Part shown: piece by piece, positions 1 to 12,933 of the stretch
Layout of the letters: each line of letters begins with the position of its first letter
How positions within the stretch are numbered: the stretch's first letter is position 1
NCBI RefSeq assembly: GCF_963675165.1
Contig: NC_087386.1
Location: 1,042,931 to 1,106,930, forward strand
Direction of reading: 5' to 3'
Origin: Halichondria panicea
Lineage: Eukaryota; Porifera; Demospongiae; Suberitida; Halichondriidae
DNA: 64,000 bases
Notes under the pieces: generated by a model
Database searches by the model: none
Told to the model about the DNA's origin: nothing
What the model saw: the letters and a program-made list of their open reading frames with translations, nothing else
Position numbers and translations under genes: made by a program

Positions 1-950
1 GGAATGACAATGCATTATTAGGGATACTACAAGACTGTAAGTTGATCCCTTCACACATCCCATAACTCGAGGGGGTGATAGACCTAAGGAAGAGCCCCAA
101 GGAAGAGCATATCATGTGCAGTTGATATATTGTATTACTCAACATCCTGACACATGCTGACACAGTAGGGCATAATACAGGCGTAACGTTGTGTGTACAA
201 ACAATGGACAAGATATGATCCTAACTATATATCATTACAAACAATCCACTAGCCGTGGTGTCTAGTGTCATAACAAACACAGCTACTACGCCCGAGAGAG
301 GAAATTCAATCACAATCGGTTTACTAGCTCAGCGAATAATCACGAAAACAAAGCTGATTTTCCAGTTTGAGGGCTTCGAAAACCAATCAAATGCTCAGAA
401 ACAGGAACAAATAGCAGACCTTTAGACGCCATTTAGTCTACTAGTAGGCAAGCAAGCTAGGAAATAGTGTCATGAATGTTCTTCCTAGGAATGCTAGCTG
501 TGTTTACATGCATAATTATCATTACCGAAAATGTATTTTGTGGACTTTTGGAATTTTGTAACACTGAATAGTTATATATACTTTAATCAGCGCAAATATC
601 TCAGCTCGGTAATTACAGCCTTTAACTAAATACAAACATAGAGGAAACTGACAAACAAGATTTACATAGCTATAAATAGAAACATACGATCTGTCCTAAA
701 AAAAGGTTTTCTTACGGCGTTTCAGTCAGTTGCTTCATAAAAGGCCTCAGGGGACTGCCTCACTAATTGGGCACACTTATGACTACCTATGACTACCAAC
801 ACCTGCAGAGGTAATTGGCCTGTAATTACTGCACACGTTGGATGCCACACTATACACCACCGCCCCCTTACAACTGCTACAGCAAAATAGTCTATACATG
901 GTGTTATTGAAGTCATTTAGTCATAAAGACTAATCTGGTGTGTCTCTGTT

Positions 951-1157
951 CTGTCTCTTTTTCTTAATAGCCAATAAAGTCTTTCATGTCACAATATCGC
1001 CGTTACCAATGTTGTATAATTATGACACCACAATGTGATATCCATATAAGGAATGCTTTACTTATTTCAAAGATTCTGCAAAACCCTGTAAGGGCAGCGA
1101 TATTGACATGAAAGACTTTATGTTTATACGTACGTATACGTTTCATGTCAATATCGC
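951..1157. mobile_element. Unit-1-only insertion with GTCTTTCATGTCA inverted repeats
   Basis: AAAGTCTTTCATGTCACAAT (about 976) pairs with the complement ending GACATGAAAGACTTTA (about 1105-1122). A third partial copy TTTCATGTCAATATCGCC is near 1140. It is absent in unit 2 between TCTCTGT and CAGCTCAAAAC-like flanks. Probably a small MITE. Confidence 0.5.
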
Positions 1158-2722
1158 CAGCTCAAAACCAGAGACAGTATATACATGTATGTAGTCTACA
1201 GAAGCCAAATGATGCATTACATGTACTTTGAAGACATTATGAATATATGCGTTAGACAATCATATCAGAACTGAACTAGGATACACATACACATAGGCAA
1301 TTCAGTGCAGGGTCTGCTGTAAATAAGAATGCTGAACGGACAAGGCACAATGAATAGAAAGCACTTGATCATCTCATTATACCCCCACACTAAATGAATG
1401 TCATTGCAACACTGGCATGTGTTTACTCTCTACAAAAACTGTGGGAAAATAGCACACACATTTAGACATGAGGGGCCATTGTAGCAGCAGAAGTTACTAA
1501 ACTGTGGGAAAATAGTACACACATTCAGATACACGCAGACATGAGGGGCCATTGTAGCAGCAGAGGTTACTGTAAAGGTCAAATATAAATAACAAAACAG
1601 TGTTCACAAGAGTATTCCTAATGCCCTAGCTACATGGTAAACAAAAGAAACCTCAGCTGTTAAAAGTCAGCTTTTATATATATAGACCAGTGGTGTTAAT
1701 GTTATGTGGTCTATCCCTTAGCTACTAAAATTCATTTCTCAGTGTACCCTGTCAGGTACACAGTGAGCCTTCTGTTCTAGTGATGTCACACTAGTCACAG
1801 TATTACTTAATTACAATTCTTATTATCTATTTATAAATGAGGGATTTATAATGATGGGAAAAAGGGAAATCAATGCCTTTATGTTGATAAGGAAAGCCAT
1901 AAGAAGAATGACAATATTATGGGTGTCAAAAAACCACTTGACACCCGATGACCCTGAGTGGGAAAAGATTAATAATAATCCCATTTCAACAAGAGTGGGC
2001 CGTTCAAGTTGCATGAGATCATGATCACCGGCAGTTAACATGTACAGCTACGTGCCCTGTACATACATGTACGTATAAGATTCTAATTAAAAGCCAGTTA
2101 CAAACACAACAGGACTACCAGCTTTACCTTGCGGGTGGCCATTCAACATAACTATAATAGCATACATGTTATAATATAGGTGGGTATTGTAGGGACAAGT
2201 TGTTTACATAAAGACAATCACTACAACACCGGATGGGTGGCCTAACCACACAAGACGCTCCACAAAGGTTTTGGGGACCGGACCAGAAAGCATAGTCCCA
2301 TTAACATGATTATGCCAGAAACGCACCTTATTAGAACAGTTGCCATGACTCTAATTTGTTGAACTCCCTTTAATCTAGACATGCAGTCAGGGATGAATGG
2401 CCATGTACATTAATTAGTTCCCAGCCCCTCCCTCCCTCCCAGTGAATTAAGCTAGGACATACGTACATTACACTGAATGGGACTGACTCCCACGCACTAC
2501 ATTGTGAATGCGATTATCAATAAGCCATGTGCTCAAACAAAGAAGCTGGCTGCACATTCTAATTACTTATTGTATAGTTAAGCATGCTTACATTCCGCAA
2601 TATGACCTCAACAGGAACAAACCTTTAGATACATGTTTATAAACAACTAGGTGTACTAAATAACACCTAGTAGAGGTCAAAATTATTATGCCAGTCAACT
2701 GAGGGAACATACACTACACATG

Positions 2723-2856
2723 CAGAGGATTTCAGGTTGGTTGGCAGAAGTTAAAAGTTGAACTGCAGTCAGCCATGACCACACACTGTGTGTTTCGTGG
2801 TCATGGCTGACTGCAGTTCAACTTTTAACTTCTGCCAACCAACCTGAAATCCTCTG
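2723..2856. repeat. Perfect 60 bp inverted repeat with 14 nt loop
   Basis: The arms 2723-2782 and 2797-2856 are exact complements by eye. Present only in unit 1. Could be a recent MITE or a fold-back duplication. Confidence 0.85.
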
Positions 2857-5800
2857 TATCTGAACAAGAGCAGCTGAATAAACACACACACACCTTATCA
2901 CAACGTATCATAACAAAGTAAGCTTACTCCTGAGGAATTTTAATGACAAAAAATTTCCCCCTTAGGGGGGTCAAATTTTGTGAGGGGTCATAACGAAAGT
3001 TGCTATTTTATGTTATCATGCACCTGACAGCAAGTACAAAGGTTTCACTAGCCCCCTTGATACGCACGAGAAGCCTTATATAAACACCCCCAGACACGGA
3101 ATATGGAGGCCCAGAACTAGGGGCACAATTAACATCAATCTCCTGATAAGAATTTCCGAGAAAAGAATTCATAATAACACATACAAGCAGGAAGTAAGTT
3201 TGCCAACCAAAGGACACTACGTACATGAACTCGCACAGTATACGCGAGTACTTGGGTATTGCCCAACAACAAGTAGAGAAGTTGAGATGTTATGAATTCC
3301 ATGTATTGTATATTGTACCAAAGGTACGCTTTCTTTTGGGACAGACCCGATGTACGTATCCACTGCCCATGATATCAATTCCTGTCCTAAATAATTATTT
3401 TGTTACTGTTATTACTCCCAGGTGACGTAGGGAGAGTGATGTGGTTGCTAGGGCCATCAGAATATGTAATCTGCATGTTACACAATGGTTTTCAGAACAC
3501 CTATTGCATTGTAACAGTTGGATATTTTAAAACAAGCCCATCACACTCAGACATTGTATGTATGGTACTACTCATAGTATTGCCGGGGTGCCACTAAGCG
3601 TGCAGCTACACAAAAGGTCATTAAGATTACCAACAACATTCCTATTGCATTGTAAACACTTTGAAAGTTCAAAACAAGCCTATCAGCTGTTAAAGATCAG
3701 AAGTTCCTGTACAAATTAAGTCATTTTGTGTGGTCATGCTATTGCTATTGACCCTATCATATCACTCCACTAAAATTCATTTCTCATCAGGTATAATTAT
3801 ATAGGCCTGGCATAAATTATGCTTAAAATTACTATTATTAGGCTGCTTATGTTTTTATCAGTCTTTTGATTCTCACCTTACTTCTTTACGTTTCTATAAT
3901 TATAATAAATTTTCTAAGGAACTTGAAACAAATTCTTTGGCACAGAAAACTTTCTAAAAACAAAATGGGTCAACTGTTAGCATTACTCATGTTACTTAGG
4001 CTTAGTGCTATTATACCAATATTTGCCTATATCTTATTATAGCTATAGGAGGCTAAATATTTGGCTATTAAGGCATTGCTCCAAGGGTTACCTATTAGTC
4101 TCAAAATAATGCCAGCATAATTGGGCAAGGCCTAGTCAGGTACACACAGTGAACCTTCTGTTCGAGCGGTGTCATACCTAGTCACAGTATCACTTGCAAA
4201 TTCAATTACATCTACATGTGCATAAAAATGCAAATACAAATTGATAGAAAGGGGATTTATTTCAAGGCCCATGAGGAAAGCCACAAGAGGCATGACATGT
4301 GATGTCACAAAGGGTGTAGTGTATTTATAGCCAGTCACCTAGCGCCTGTGAGCTGATGAGACAAGATGGCAGCTTATAATTATAGACATCCCATAAACCA
4401 CAGTAGTGGTATATTACATGCATACCCTACTTGAGCAAAGTCAATTCAGTAGCAGCCATGTATGTACATATATATAGCGACTCAAAACAAGGAATTAAGT
4501 TACTACATCCAAGTGCCCTATTAAGTTACTACAGTTACTATAGACATAGACCCCAGCAAAACCTGGATTGATTAGAAATCAATAGAAATCAATTAATAAC
4601 AAGGGTAAAAATAGCCTTCTTTGGGTGGTCGTTCCTGACAGGCCGAGTCATATAATAAGATATTCATAGCATAATTTTTATAGCATATATACCGGTCTTT
4701 AAACAACAATAACTGGTTGTTTACATGTCTGCACGGGCGGCCTAATTACCGCTGAAGGGTTCTACAAAGGTTTAAGTTTGGGGACTGAATCAATAGCAAT
4801 GTCAATAATGTACACGCAGCATTATAGATTCTCAGTTGATAAGGGAAAATATCATACGGAGTGTTTATATAGTCACCCTAGCTGTGACATCATCGGGTAC
4901 AATTATACTGTCATGTACGTTCACCAAGAGATTGTCACGGAAACTGCGTGACATGCACAGACTATAGCAGTAAATAAAGGTAAACTAGAAAATACAATAA
5001 TTCCTCTACTGACATCGTAAGCATTCAGAGCTCCCTTACTTCAAATATTGACCATATCCCTGTTATTAACATGCAGCAGAATCAACAGGCAAACCTTCCC
5101 AGCTGCAAATGGCTTATGCAATTATAGACAGTTGAAAGTACTCGATCACTTCAGTCTAACATCATTATCTCAATCAATACACAGTGAACCTTGAGTCCAG
5201 TGATATCCTACGTGCCTAGTCACAGTTCTTACCATGGGAGGTAACTATTGCATATGCACGTTTATCATGGAAGTGGGATTTCAAAGGGACCTACTGTGTA
5301 TTCTAGAATGTTCTAGATTCACTTGATGGGGGAAATTAAGTCATACAGAGACATAATTTATAATTATGACATCACTGATGTCACAAAGAGTGTCCACTTT
5401 GAAAGCAGCAATGACTATACCGGTATGCCCATACGCACCAATACAGGATGACAGAGTTGCGTATGGCAATCAACATCCACAAAGAGTAGCACTGTTTACA
5501 GCGCACTGCACTGCACTTATAATGACATCCTATAGTGCCACGTACACATTAGATGCAAAATGCACAAGAAAGAATACATCAGTCATTGATAATATTCACA
5601 GAGTTCAACTGTGTGTACACAACACACAGGAGTGCAACCTTTACTTTGGGTGGCCATCCCTGTCAACTCAACATGTGTATACAGTCATATTCATGTAAGC
5701 AACAACACTGTATAACATAACTGGTTGTTTATAGCCTCCCCCGGGAAACAAGGACCTGGTTGTAGATCGGACTTGATAACATTGCACAGTAACTCAACAG

Positions 5801-6721
5801 GGCCTTTTATACAATCATACTAGCTCATTAATTTATCACTGAATAAACCCAGAGGTCAAAAATATTATGTATACATCCTCATCAACTTGAGTGCATGTAC
5901 ATAATAATGTAATCAGCTTTACTGTATTCCTCGTGCCACCCATGCTCTCGTGTGGTTACCCCTCGTGCCACCCATGCTCTCGTGTGGTTACCCCTCGAGG
6001 CATAACAACACATATTATACTTAAGCAAAAACAACTGAATACAAACACAACCAACTGAGCGCTTTATGACAAACAAATTCCAACTGCACGTACACAGAAT
6101 ATGGACACACAGAGAGTTAAAACGAATTTCCGAGAAAGAATCACATAAATGCAGGAAAGCATGGGAAGTAACCATTTGTTACTATATGAATTTTAACAAA
6201 AATTGCTTTCTCAAACTGAATTTCGTTCTCAGGCTATTTATGGCAAGCTAGCTAGCTAACTATTTACAAGCAGGCATTGTCAGCACAACTATATATTGGT
6301 TACCTGCGGTTGTCGTACATGCATCATCTCTTACATAAGAATAGAGTTAATCAGACACAGCTGAATAAACACATCGATCATGTCTATCAACAAACAAAGT
6401 GTTCTTTATTGAGAATTAAAAGCTACGTAAGGGACTTATGCATGGACCATTTGTTTGTCAATTCACCAGTGTACTTATAGCCACTAGCTGAAAGCTGATT
6501 TCAGTCCCAAAAACACACAGGCATATAGCATTAAATAAACCTGAGTATCCTTACAGTACACATGCACACATGCACACACTATAACAAGATACTTGTACAT
6601 TAATAATTGATTACAAATTAAACAGAGAAGCTTTAAGTTATTATGTCTGCATGGTAATGGAGAGAAGAGGCTTCATTCAAGCTTGGCCAACTTTTATTGC
6701 AAAGAAAAACCACAACCATAG

Positions 6722-6838
6722 ACACAGAAGCCCTCCAACCATTGGGGATAGACCCAGAAGCCCGCCAACCATTGGGGATAGACCCAGAAGCCCGCCAACC
6801 ATTGGGGATAGACCCAGAAGCCCGCCAACCATTGGGGC
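6722..6838. repeat. 30 bp tandem repeat, four copies (unit 1)
   Basis: Unit GAAGCCCGCCAACCATTGGG GATAGACCCA. Equal copy number in unit 2 (47896-48012). Confidence 0.85.
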
Positions 6839-6921
6839 ACTAGAAGGGTAACTTTAGGACGGCCATAAGTTGCTTTCCACATAGCTCAGAGAGCCAACAC
6901 CAAACTAGGTACCAGACTCAC

Positions 6922-7002
6922 CAGTACAATGGTGAGGTCTGCACTGTCATGGTTAAATAGCTGTGCCAGCTCTCTAGCCTGTGTGATAAGCCCAGCGTTC
7001 AA
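6922..7002 (-). CDS. SPG11: Spatacsin-like exon ARELA...DLTIVL, unit 1
   Basis: An 81 nt phase-0 exon between CCTATAG and GTGAGT, encoding LNAGLITQARELAQLF then NHDSADLTIVL. The pattern GL..AR.(L/V)A..F...S.DL.IVL is a conserved spatacsin block. The unit 2 exon 48096-48176 is equivalent. Confidence 0.85.
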
Positions 7003-7346
7003 CTATAGGGGGGAACATTACATCATCAGCACTGAATATAACATTCCAACCAACTACTAAATATGGGGACAAGGTCATGCATGCATGCATGGGTTGCCTA
7101 GCAAGTCGATAAGTATTGAGAGACTGCAGGTGACCCAAGGTGGTATAACCATGCACTGTACCATGGGGTCACACCATGTACCCATATTAGCAAAGTAACA
7201 AAGTAAACAATTCCAAGAAACAATTCCAGCAATACTAGTACATGCATGGTTAGATCAGGTACTGCACTATGGCATGTATACGTGTGGGGGGTCTGTGCAT
7301 GTGCGTGGGGGGTCTGTGTATGTGTGACAATTAATTAATGACTTAC

Positions 7347-7382
7347 TAATCTTCCCAGTAAGAGGTCAAACGCATGTCCTTC
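7347..7382 (-). CDS. SPG11: Spatacsin-like micro-exon EGHAFDLLLGRL, unit 1
   Basis: A 36 nt phase-0 exon with acceptor CTTATTACAG and donor GTAAGT. It is too short to assign alone. It sits in order between recognised exons, and unit 2 has lost its acceptor and half of its coding bases, as expected after pseudogenisation. Confidence 0.55.
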
Positions 7383-7509
7383 CTGTAATAAGAAAATATA
7401 CGTACATGATACAGTGATGACCCTTTACCAGTTACACAAATACACCCACTTTTCAGACAGACCGCTTTTGTTTGGTCCATCAACTTAAACTGGGACATTT
7501 TCTGATAGG

Positions 7510-7670
7510 AGAAGCTCGTTTAGCCGTCGTCAACCTTTGAACTCTTCCTCGGCCGTCACTGAGAGTGATGAGAGGAGGGAGGTGTGGTCAGTGTACTGGG
7601 AGTAGTCTGGTGCTCCTCCTTGAAGCTCAGGCAGGAAAGGAAGAGAAGAAGAACTGCTACTACTAGTGGA
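7510..7670 (-). CDS. SPG11: Spatacsin-like exon with serine run; TGA in unit 1
   Basis: The acceptor is CCCTCTACAG at 7671-7680. The exon reads six or more serines, LPFLPELQGGAPDYSQYTDH and LSSLSVTAEEEFKG, then TGA (7530-7532) followed in frame by RRLNELLLSENVPV. Unit 2 has CGA at the stop position. In both units a TAA follows about 14 codons later with no good donor between. Either the exon ends earlier at a weak donor next to the TGA, or an older frameshift is shared. Confidence 0.6.
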
Positions 7671-8153
7671 CTGTAGAGGGACGGAGAAAAAACGATAATT
7701 AGTAAATGAACGGACGGTACACTGCCTCCATCTGGTACCAAAGTCATAGCAAAGCCAGCTGACACGATTAATGGAGCTAGTCATTCAGCTGTACATACAT
7801 ACATAGTGAAAAAAATGTATGTGTAATGCATGTGGGTGTGGTAGGCGGTGGTAATGATGTTGCAATATGCAATCTGCTGAAACCTATCCTAAGATATTTG
7901 CTTATACATAATTATTATTTGCACTTGTTTGCAGCTGTTATTTGGCTTACATTTAAAAGTGGGGCAATAATTATATAACATGTATTGTCCCACTTTTATA
8001 TTGTTAATTTGAACCTTAATTGTTGATATTCATGCTCGTAATTCTAACAATGGGTATAAGCTTATTCAGCTTGTGAATGTACTAAGCTATCGTGTAGAAA
8101 GTATGCACGTCTGTATGACTAAAGCTATCCTAGTAAGAATTGAGATATTTCAC

Positions 8154-8291
8154 CTCAAAGAAGTCAGCTGCTAGTAGACGGTCGACGTCCTCGTTCTGGA
8201 AGTTGGTGTCACACTGACTCCAGAAGCTGAGTCTAGCGGACAGGTAACGCCAGTAGCTCGACTTGATCAGCTTACGGAGGTTGTGCTCCGC
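8154..8291 (-). CDS. SPG11: Spatacsin-like 138 nt exon present only in unit 1
   Basis: Acceptor CTCGTACAG, donor GTGAAA, 46 codons, phase 0 at both ends. It encodes AEHNLRKLIKSSYWRYLSAR, LSFWSQCDTNF and a segment ending LLAADFFE. The length and phase mean that loss of the exon does not shift the frame. Unit 2 lacks it entirely: sequence equivalent to 7760 is joined to sequence equivalent to 8340. Confidence 0.75.
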
Positions 8292-8379
8292 CTGTACGAG
8301 AGGAAGGGAGACAGTGGTGTGTGCGTATAACAGTGCAGTGTGACTGTACACAGTGGTTGAGGGTATACAGCTGCACATA

Positions 8380-11300
8380 TCTCACACAGGACAATGACCT
8401 TCAACCTCATTACGATTTTTAGCACCCAAAATGTTGTTAGGAATGATATACCCAGGAGGTAGGTACTGTACTATACTCATAATATTGTGTGTGGGGAGAG
8501 GAGTAGGGGTAGTAACAGTACAGGGAAACAACTGGCAAACAGACACACTCTAGGAAAGGTCAGTGGCTAGGTCGGGAGGTGAACACAAATTATGTGAACT
8601 TTGCATTCCCTGCACAATTAGGATTGTCTCTTGAGACCACATGACACAACAAATATACAATATGGCTCCCGTATAAAGCATTACAGCCAATACAGCCAAT
8701 ACAAACATATATATACATAGGTGGCAGAATAATTGCATTTCTCCAGAGAGTAGGTTAATAACAGGTGTTAGAGGGAATTAGGATAATAAGTATGAGGGTA
8801 TTCTTAAGCAGCACTAAACTTTGTACTTAGAAATTTCAAGACTGCATGTATACAAACAAACAAAGGGGGTGGTAGTTGCTTGAGGGGGCGGTAGTTGCTG
8901 GAGGGGTCCGTCTGTGTTCTGGTGCCATTGACAACAGTATTCAGATCTCAATACACACCATTTCATACCAACACAACAGCGACTCAGTAAACAGCATTGT
9001 AGTTTCAAGTCTCCTGGTAACCAATCACTAATGGCACTAGGGGCGATCATTGTTAGGGGGGGGGGGGGGGGTAATATCAGTATAGGAAAACAACTGGCAG
9101 TCAAGGAAAGGTCAATGGCTAGGTCGGGAGGTTAACAAAAACTATGTGAACTCTGCATTCCAAGCCAATAAGCCATATTACATACATACATTGACATGTA
9201 CATGCATGACTCAGAATAGCAGGTGCTAAAAGAAATTAGTTATAAGAGGAAAACTTTGCACTTTACATTAATAAGACAAGTTAAACAAAACATGGGGGGG
9301 GGGTAGCTCAGGGAAATGTTTGAGGGACCTGCCCGTGCACTAGACAAGAGCAATGAGGTGGATCCAGATATATTAACAGACAATACAATAGCTCAATAAA
9401 CAGCATTGTGGAGTCAATACCAGTCGCTCTCTTGAGAGATGGCCTTGAGTTCTGCTAAGCACACTAATGGAAACCATTTAGATAATCAAGGAAGTCTCTC
9501 TTGACCTACATGTAGTTGTGCCTGGGCTTCCTTACATGCTTCAAATTAATTATGAGATTGTGGTGCATGTGCAAGATCTGTCTCAAGTTTCTACCCACCC
9601 ACCACCCACCCACACCCCTCTCAACTAAGCATGCAGTCAACATGGTATAACACAACAGTGCCTATGTTATGGTGGTGGTGCATGGCTTCAGTGGGTGTTT
9701 TCAATCAGTTAGTGAACTTTTTGAATATCATCTCAATTACGAGTAGCAGGAGAAATTAACAACTTGTTTTTAAGTGAACTTGTTGTTGTTGTTCTATCAC
9801 ACCGTCTAATGAATGGAAACTTGTGTTTACAGACAACTACGAAAACAGATCCACCAAACAGATCCACTGCTAGCTGATGGGAATCCATAGAAAACAGGTC
9901 CACTGCTAGCTGATGGGAATCCATAGAAAACAGGTCCACTGCTAGCTGATGGGAATCCATAGAAAACAGATCCACTGCTAGCTGATGGGAATCCATAGAA
10001 AACAGGTCCACTGCTAGCTGATGGGAATCCATAGAAAACAGGTCCACTGCTAGCTGATGGGAATCCATAGAAAACAGATCCACTGCTAGCTGATGGGAAT
10101 CCATAGAAAACAGGTCCACTGCTAGCTGATGGGAATCCATAGAAAACAGATCCACTGCTAGCTGATGGGAATCCATAGAAAACAGGTCCACTGCTAGCTG
10201 ATGGGAATCCATAGAAAACAGGTCCACTGCTAGCTGATGGGAATCCATAGAAAACAGATCCACTGCTAGCTGATGGGAATCCATAGAAAACAGATCCATT
10301 GCTAGCTGATGGGAATCCATAGATATAATTATAGTGCCCACGTCTTCAGTGGGTGTTTTCCATCAGACCGTTTTTGAAGATCATGCGTCGGAAGGATTTC
10401 TTATAGTGTGAACCATAAGATGCACTTTACATTAATAAAGAATTAAGAGACTATAACAAAAGGTGTGGGTGGGGGGGGGGGGTAGCTCAGGGAATGTTTG
10501 AGGGGTCTGGCTAGGGCAACTAGAGTACTGAAGTGCTAACCATCGGCTGTTGACATGATTTAGAGGTAGTCACAGTGTCATAATAATAAAGAAGCAACAA
10601 ACCACAATTCTAGCTTTCTACTTTAAAACTACGCAGTGCTATGGCCGGCAGCCAGGTAAGCATGCTCAGATGTCACAAACAAACACACACACTAACAGAC
10701 TACTATACTCGCTGGCCGAAGCACGGCCTTGGGTAATAAGGTGGATCGAGAAATTAGCCGACAATACAATGGCTCTCAATACCAGTAGTCAGGTCTCTTG
10801 AGAGATAATCCTGCTAAATAAACTAATGGCAATGAAATTAGGACAATCAGTGTGCACTAGACGAGAGCGATAAGCAATATGAGGAATCAACAGACAATAC
10901 AATAGCTCAATAAACAGCATTGTAGAGTCAATACCAGTCAGGTCTCTTGAGAGATGGCCTGGCAACTGCATGGTTCTGCTGTAAGTACACTAATGCAATC
11001 CACTAGACAAACAAAGTCTTTCAAAACTTTACCTGAGTCTAGCTGCGCTGGGTTTCTTACATGTAATTATGAGATTATGGTGCATTATACAAGAATCTGT
11101 CTCAAGTCACCCACCCAACCGCTCTCTGACTAAATGATGTAAGCACCAGCCAACACAACACAACACGACACGACAGGTGTTTTCCATCAGACTATAGTAT
11201 AGTACCGTTTTTAAAGATCGTCCCGGTTACGGCATGACTTAACAACCCCGACTTGTTTTTAGTGAAGTTGTTGCTGCTCTATCGCACTGTTTAATGGCAT

Positions 11301-12480
11301 CTACTCTTATTTACTGACAGTTAGGAAAACAGACCCACCAGACTGATTCAAACATGGAATTCAGACTTGTGCTTAACAGAGAGCTAAGAAAACAGCTAGA
11401 CGCACTGACTCGTATATACACAATTTGTTGAAAGCATTGCTGACATTGCACTCTGTGCCTAGACTACAGATTGAGTGTATTTGTTGTGGTAATTATGTTT
11501 TCCTGTTCTGTTGCTATGAGATCCAGAGGTCAGATAATTAGAAATCAGTAAAGCACGACTTCAAAGAACTAGACAGTTCAGAATTGAAAGGTGAGTACTG
11601 AGATTACGCAAAACAGGGGAATATCAAACACTGATGTATATGTGGCATGACTATAAAGTACATTCTAGAGCCACCAGTAACAACATGCGGTGAAGGCAGT
11701 TCTTAAGACAATCGCATTCAGCAAACACATCGGAATTCCATGGTATGCAAGAAGCCTTGTCCTTTGGATAGGAAGCACACAAGGGGGAGGTTACAACCAG
11801 GATCTGTTTACAATTCTGATAAAACAGGATAAACTCCCGCTACTGTGGGATATCTATTATTAGCTCCGTGTGCTAGCCAACACAACCATAGACACACACA
11901 CAAGGAACTGATCTAACTCACATGGTAGGGTAATTAAGTAATACACGATTGTGACATGTTAAGACAGATATAATTAGGGAGCTAGTATAGAATCAGTAAA
12001 GCACGACTTCAAAGAACTAGATAGTTCAGAATTGAAAGGTGAGTATTGAATTAACATTACGCAAAACGGGAGAATAATTCTAATAACTGCGTGCATGACT
12101 ATAAAGTACATTCTAGAGCCACCAGTAACAACATGCGGTGAAGGCAGTTCTTAAGACAATCACATATTGGAATACCAGAAGCCTTTTGTTTAACCCACTA
12201 GGCTTTTGGATAGGAAGTACACCAGTGGGAGGTTACAACCCGCAAATAACACTTTATATAAATTATAGAGTGGAAAAACATCCCGCCACCATATGAGAAA
12301 ACTATTATCAGCTCCGTGTGCTAGCCAACACAACCACAAACTGGTACACACAAGAACTAACTCATACTTACACGTTAGATATTAAATTAAGCAATACACG
12401 ATCGAAACATAAAAAGTAAAAAGGCCTCCACAATCAATACTGCTTACACAGTAATACTGCTTACACAGTAATAGTATGTA
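8380..12480. other. Intron rich in locally amplified segments, unit 1
   Basis: Related segments recur: TCAATACCAGTC...TCTCTTGAGAGAT at about 9415, 10785 and 10930; GGGGTAGCTCAGGGAA(A)TG at 9300 and 10482; and a pair of roughly 240 bp copies starting AAATCAGTAAAGCACGACTT at 11545 and 11993. Poly-G runs at 9056-9072 and 10471-10482. No exon recognised. Confidence 0.6.
9862..10325. repeat. 36 bp minisatellite, about 13 copies (unit 1)
   Basis: Unit consensus ACAGGTCCACTGCTAGCTGA plus 16 bp. Because 36 is a multiple of 3, the minus strand is open as a repeated MDSHQLAVDLFS, but nothing else supports translation. Unit 2 has one copy (about 50458-50495). Confidence 0.9.
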
Positions 12481-12501
12481 TATATATATACAGCCACTCA
12501 C

Positions 12502-12624
12502 CTTTTCTCACAGTTACTTTGCTGGCTGTAGAATTCACGATGTTGGCATACTTTCTAGCGATACTGAACTGCTCTTTCTGAAGCAGCTGGCTCAGTACAT
12601 ACTCAGCATGTACCTCCACTTTAA
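12502..12624 (-). CDS. SPG11: Spatacsin-like exon AEYVLSQLL...ARKYA, unit 1
   Basis: A 123 nt exon. Donor GTGAGT at 12496-12501; the acceptor is TACAG in a rather purine-rich context. It reads KVEVHAEYVLSQLLQKEQFS and IARKYANIVNS. The E(Y/F)LL..LL....F..AR.YA... motif is typical of spatacsin solenoid repeats. Unit 2 equivalent: 52753-52875, with one clear K-to-E change. Confidence 0.8.
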
Positions 12625-12707
12625 CTGTATGAAGGTGAAAGTGAAGGAAGTTTTCGTATACACAGCGATAAGGATGTAAAGACAACATCAACAAGTTTGT
12701 ATTACTA

Positions 12708-12933
12708 CCGTATAGCGCGAAATTTTCGAGGCACTTATATTTCGTGGATTGGCCTCTAAAAGCATTTTCGTTGCACAATGTTCGCGGAATGACTGCTTAC
12801 CGGAAGCCACGCCTTTAAATCTTGCACGTTATAGCAGGTAAAGAACGATTTTCGTGGACTTAATTTTCGTGTAGGATTGCTAACCCACGAAATCCACGAA
12901 AATTAAGCCCCTCGAAAATTTCGCGCTATACGG
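12708..12933. mobile_element. MITE with CCGTATAGCGCGAAATTTTC termini
   Basis: 226 bp with inverted termini CCGTATAGCGCGAAATTTTC. Flanked by TA (12706-12707, 12934-12935). Unit 2 has the uninterrupted site TTACTATATACGG at about 52967-52980. Confidence 0.8.

Larger units (their letters stand above)
1..6921. other. Intronic sequence of spatacsin-like gene, unit 1
   Basis: No exon could be supported here. Holds the insertion 951-1157, the hairpin 2723-2856, the 33 bp repeat near 5929 and the 30 bp repeat at 6722. An open frame at 5366-5698 is identical in unit 2 but lies in a tract where all bases are identical, so it gives no evidence of coding. The exon found at 40022-40247 in unit 2 is deleted at about position 920-940. 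Confidence 0.6.

Noticed and set aside
722-916. Minus-strand frame containing WHPTCAVITGQLPL
   Set aside because: The unit 2 counterpart is frameshifted near its end and changes are not protein-like; no matching splice structure.
5366-5698. 110-codon open frame identical in both units
   Set aside because: All surrounding non-coding bases are equally identical, codon pattern gives no domain, and no splice context or homologue is recognised.
5929-5996. Possible CRISPR-like spaced repeats
   Set aside because: The repeats are contiguous 33 bp tandem units without unique spacers, in an animal-type genome.
9733-10341. 202-codon frame with MDSHQLAVDLFS repeats
   Set aside because: It arises from a 36 bp minisatellite that is open because of its length; unit 2 has one unit and no long frame.
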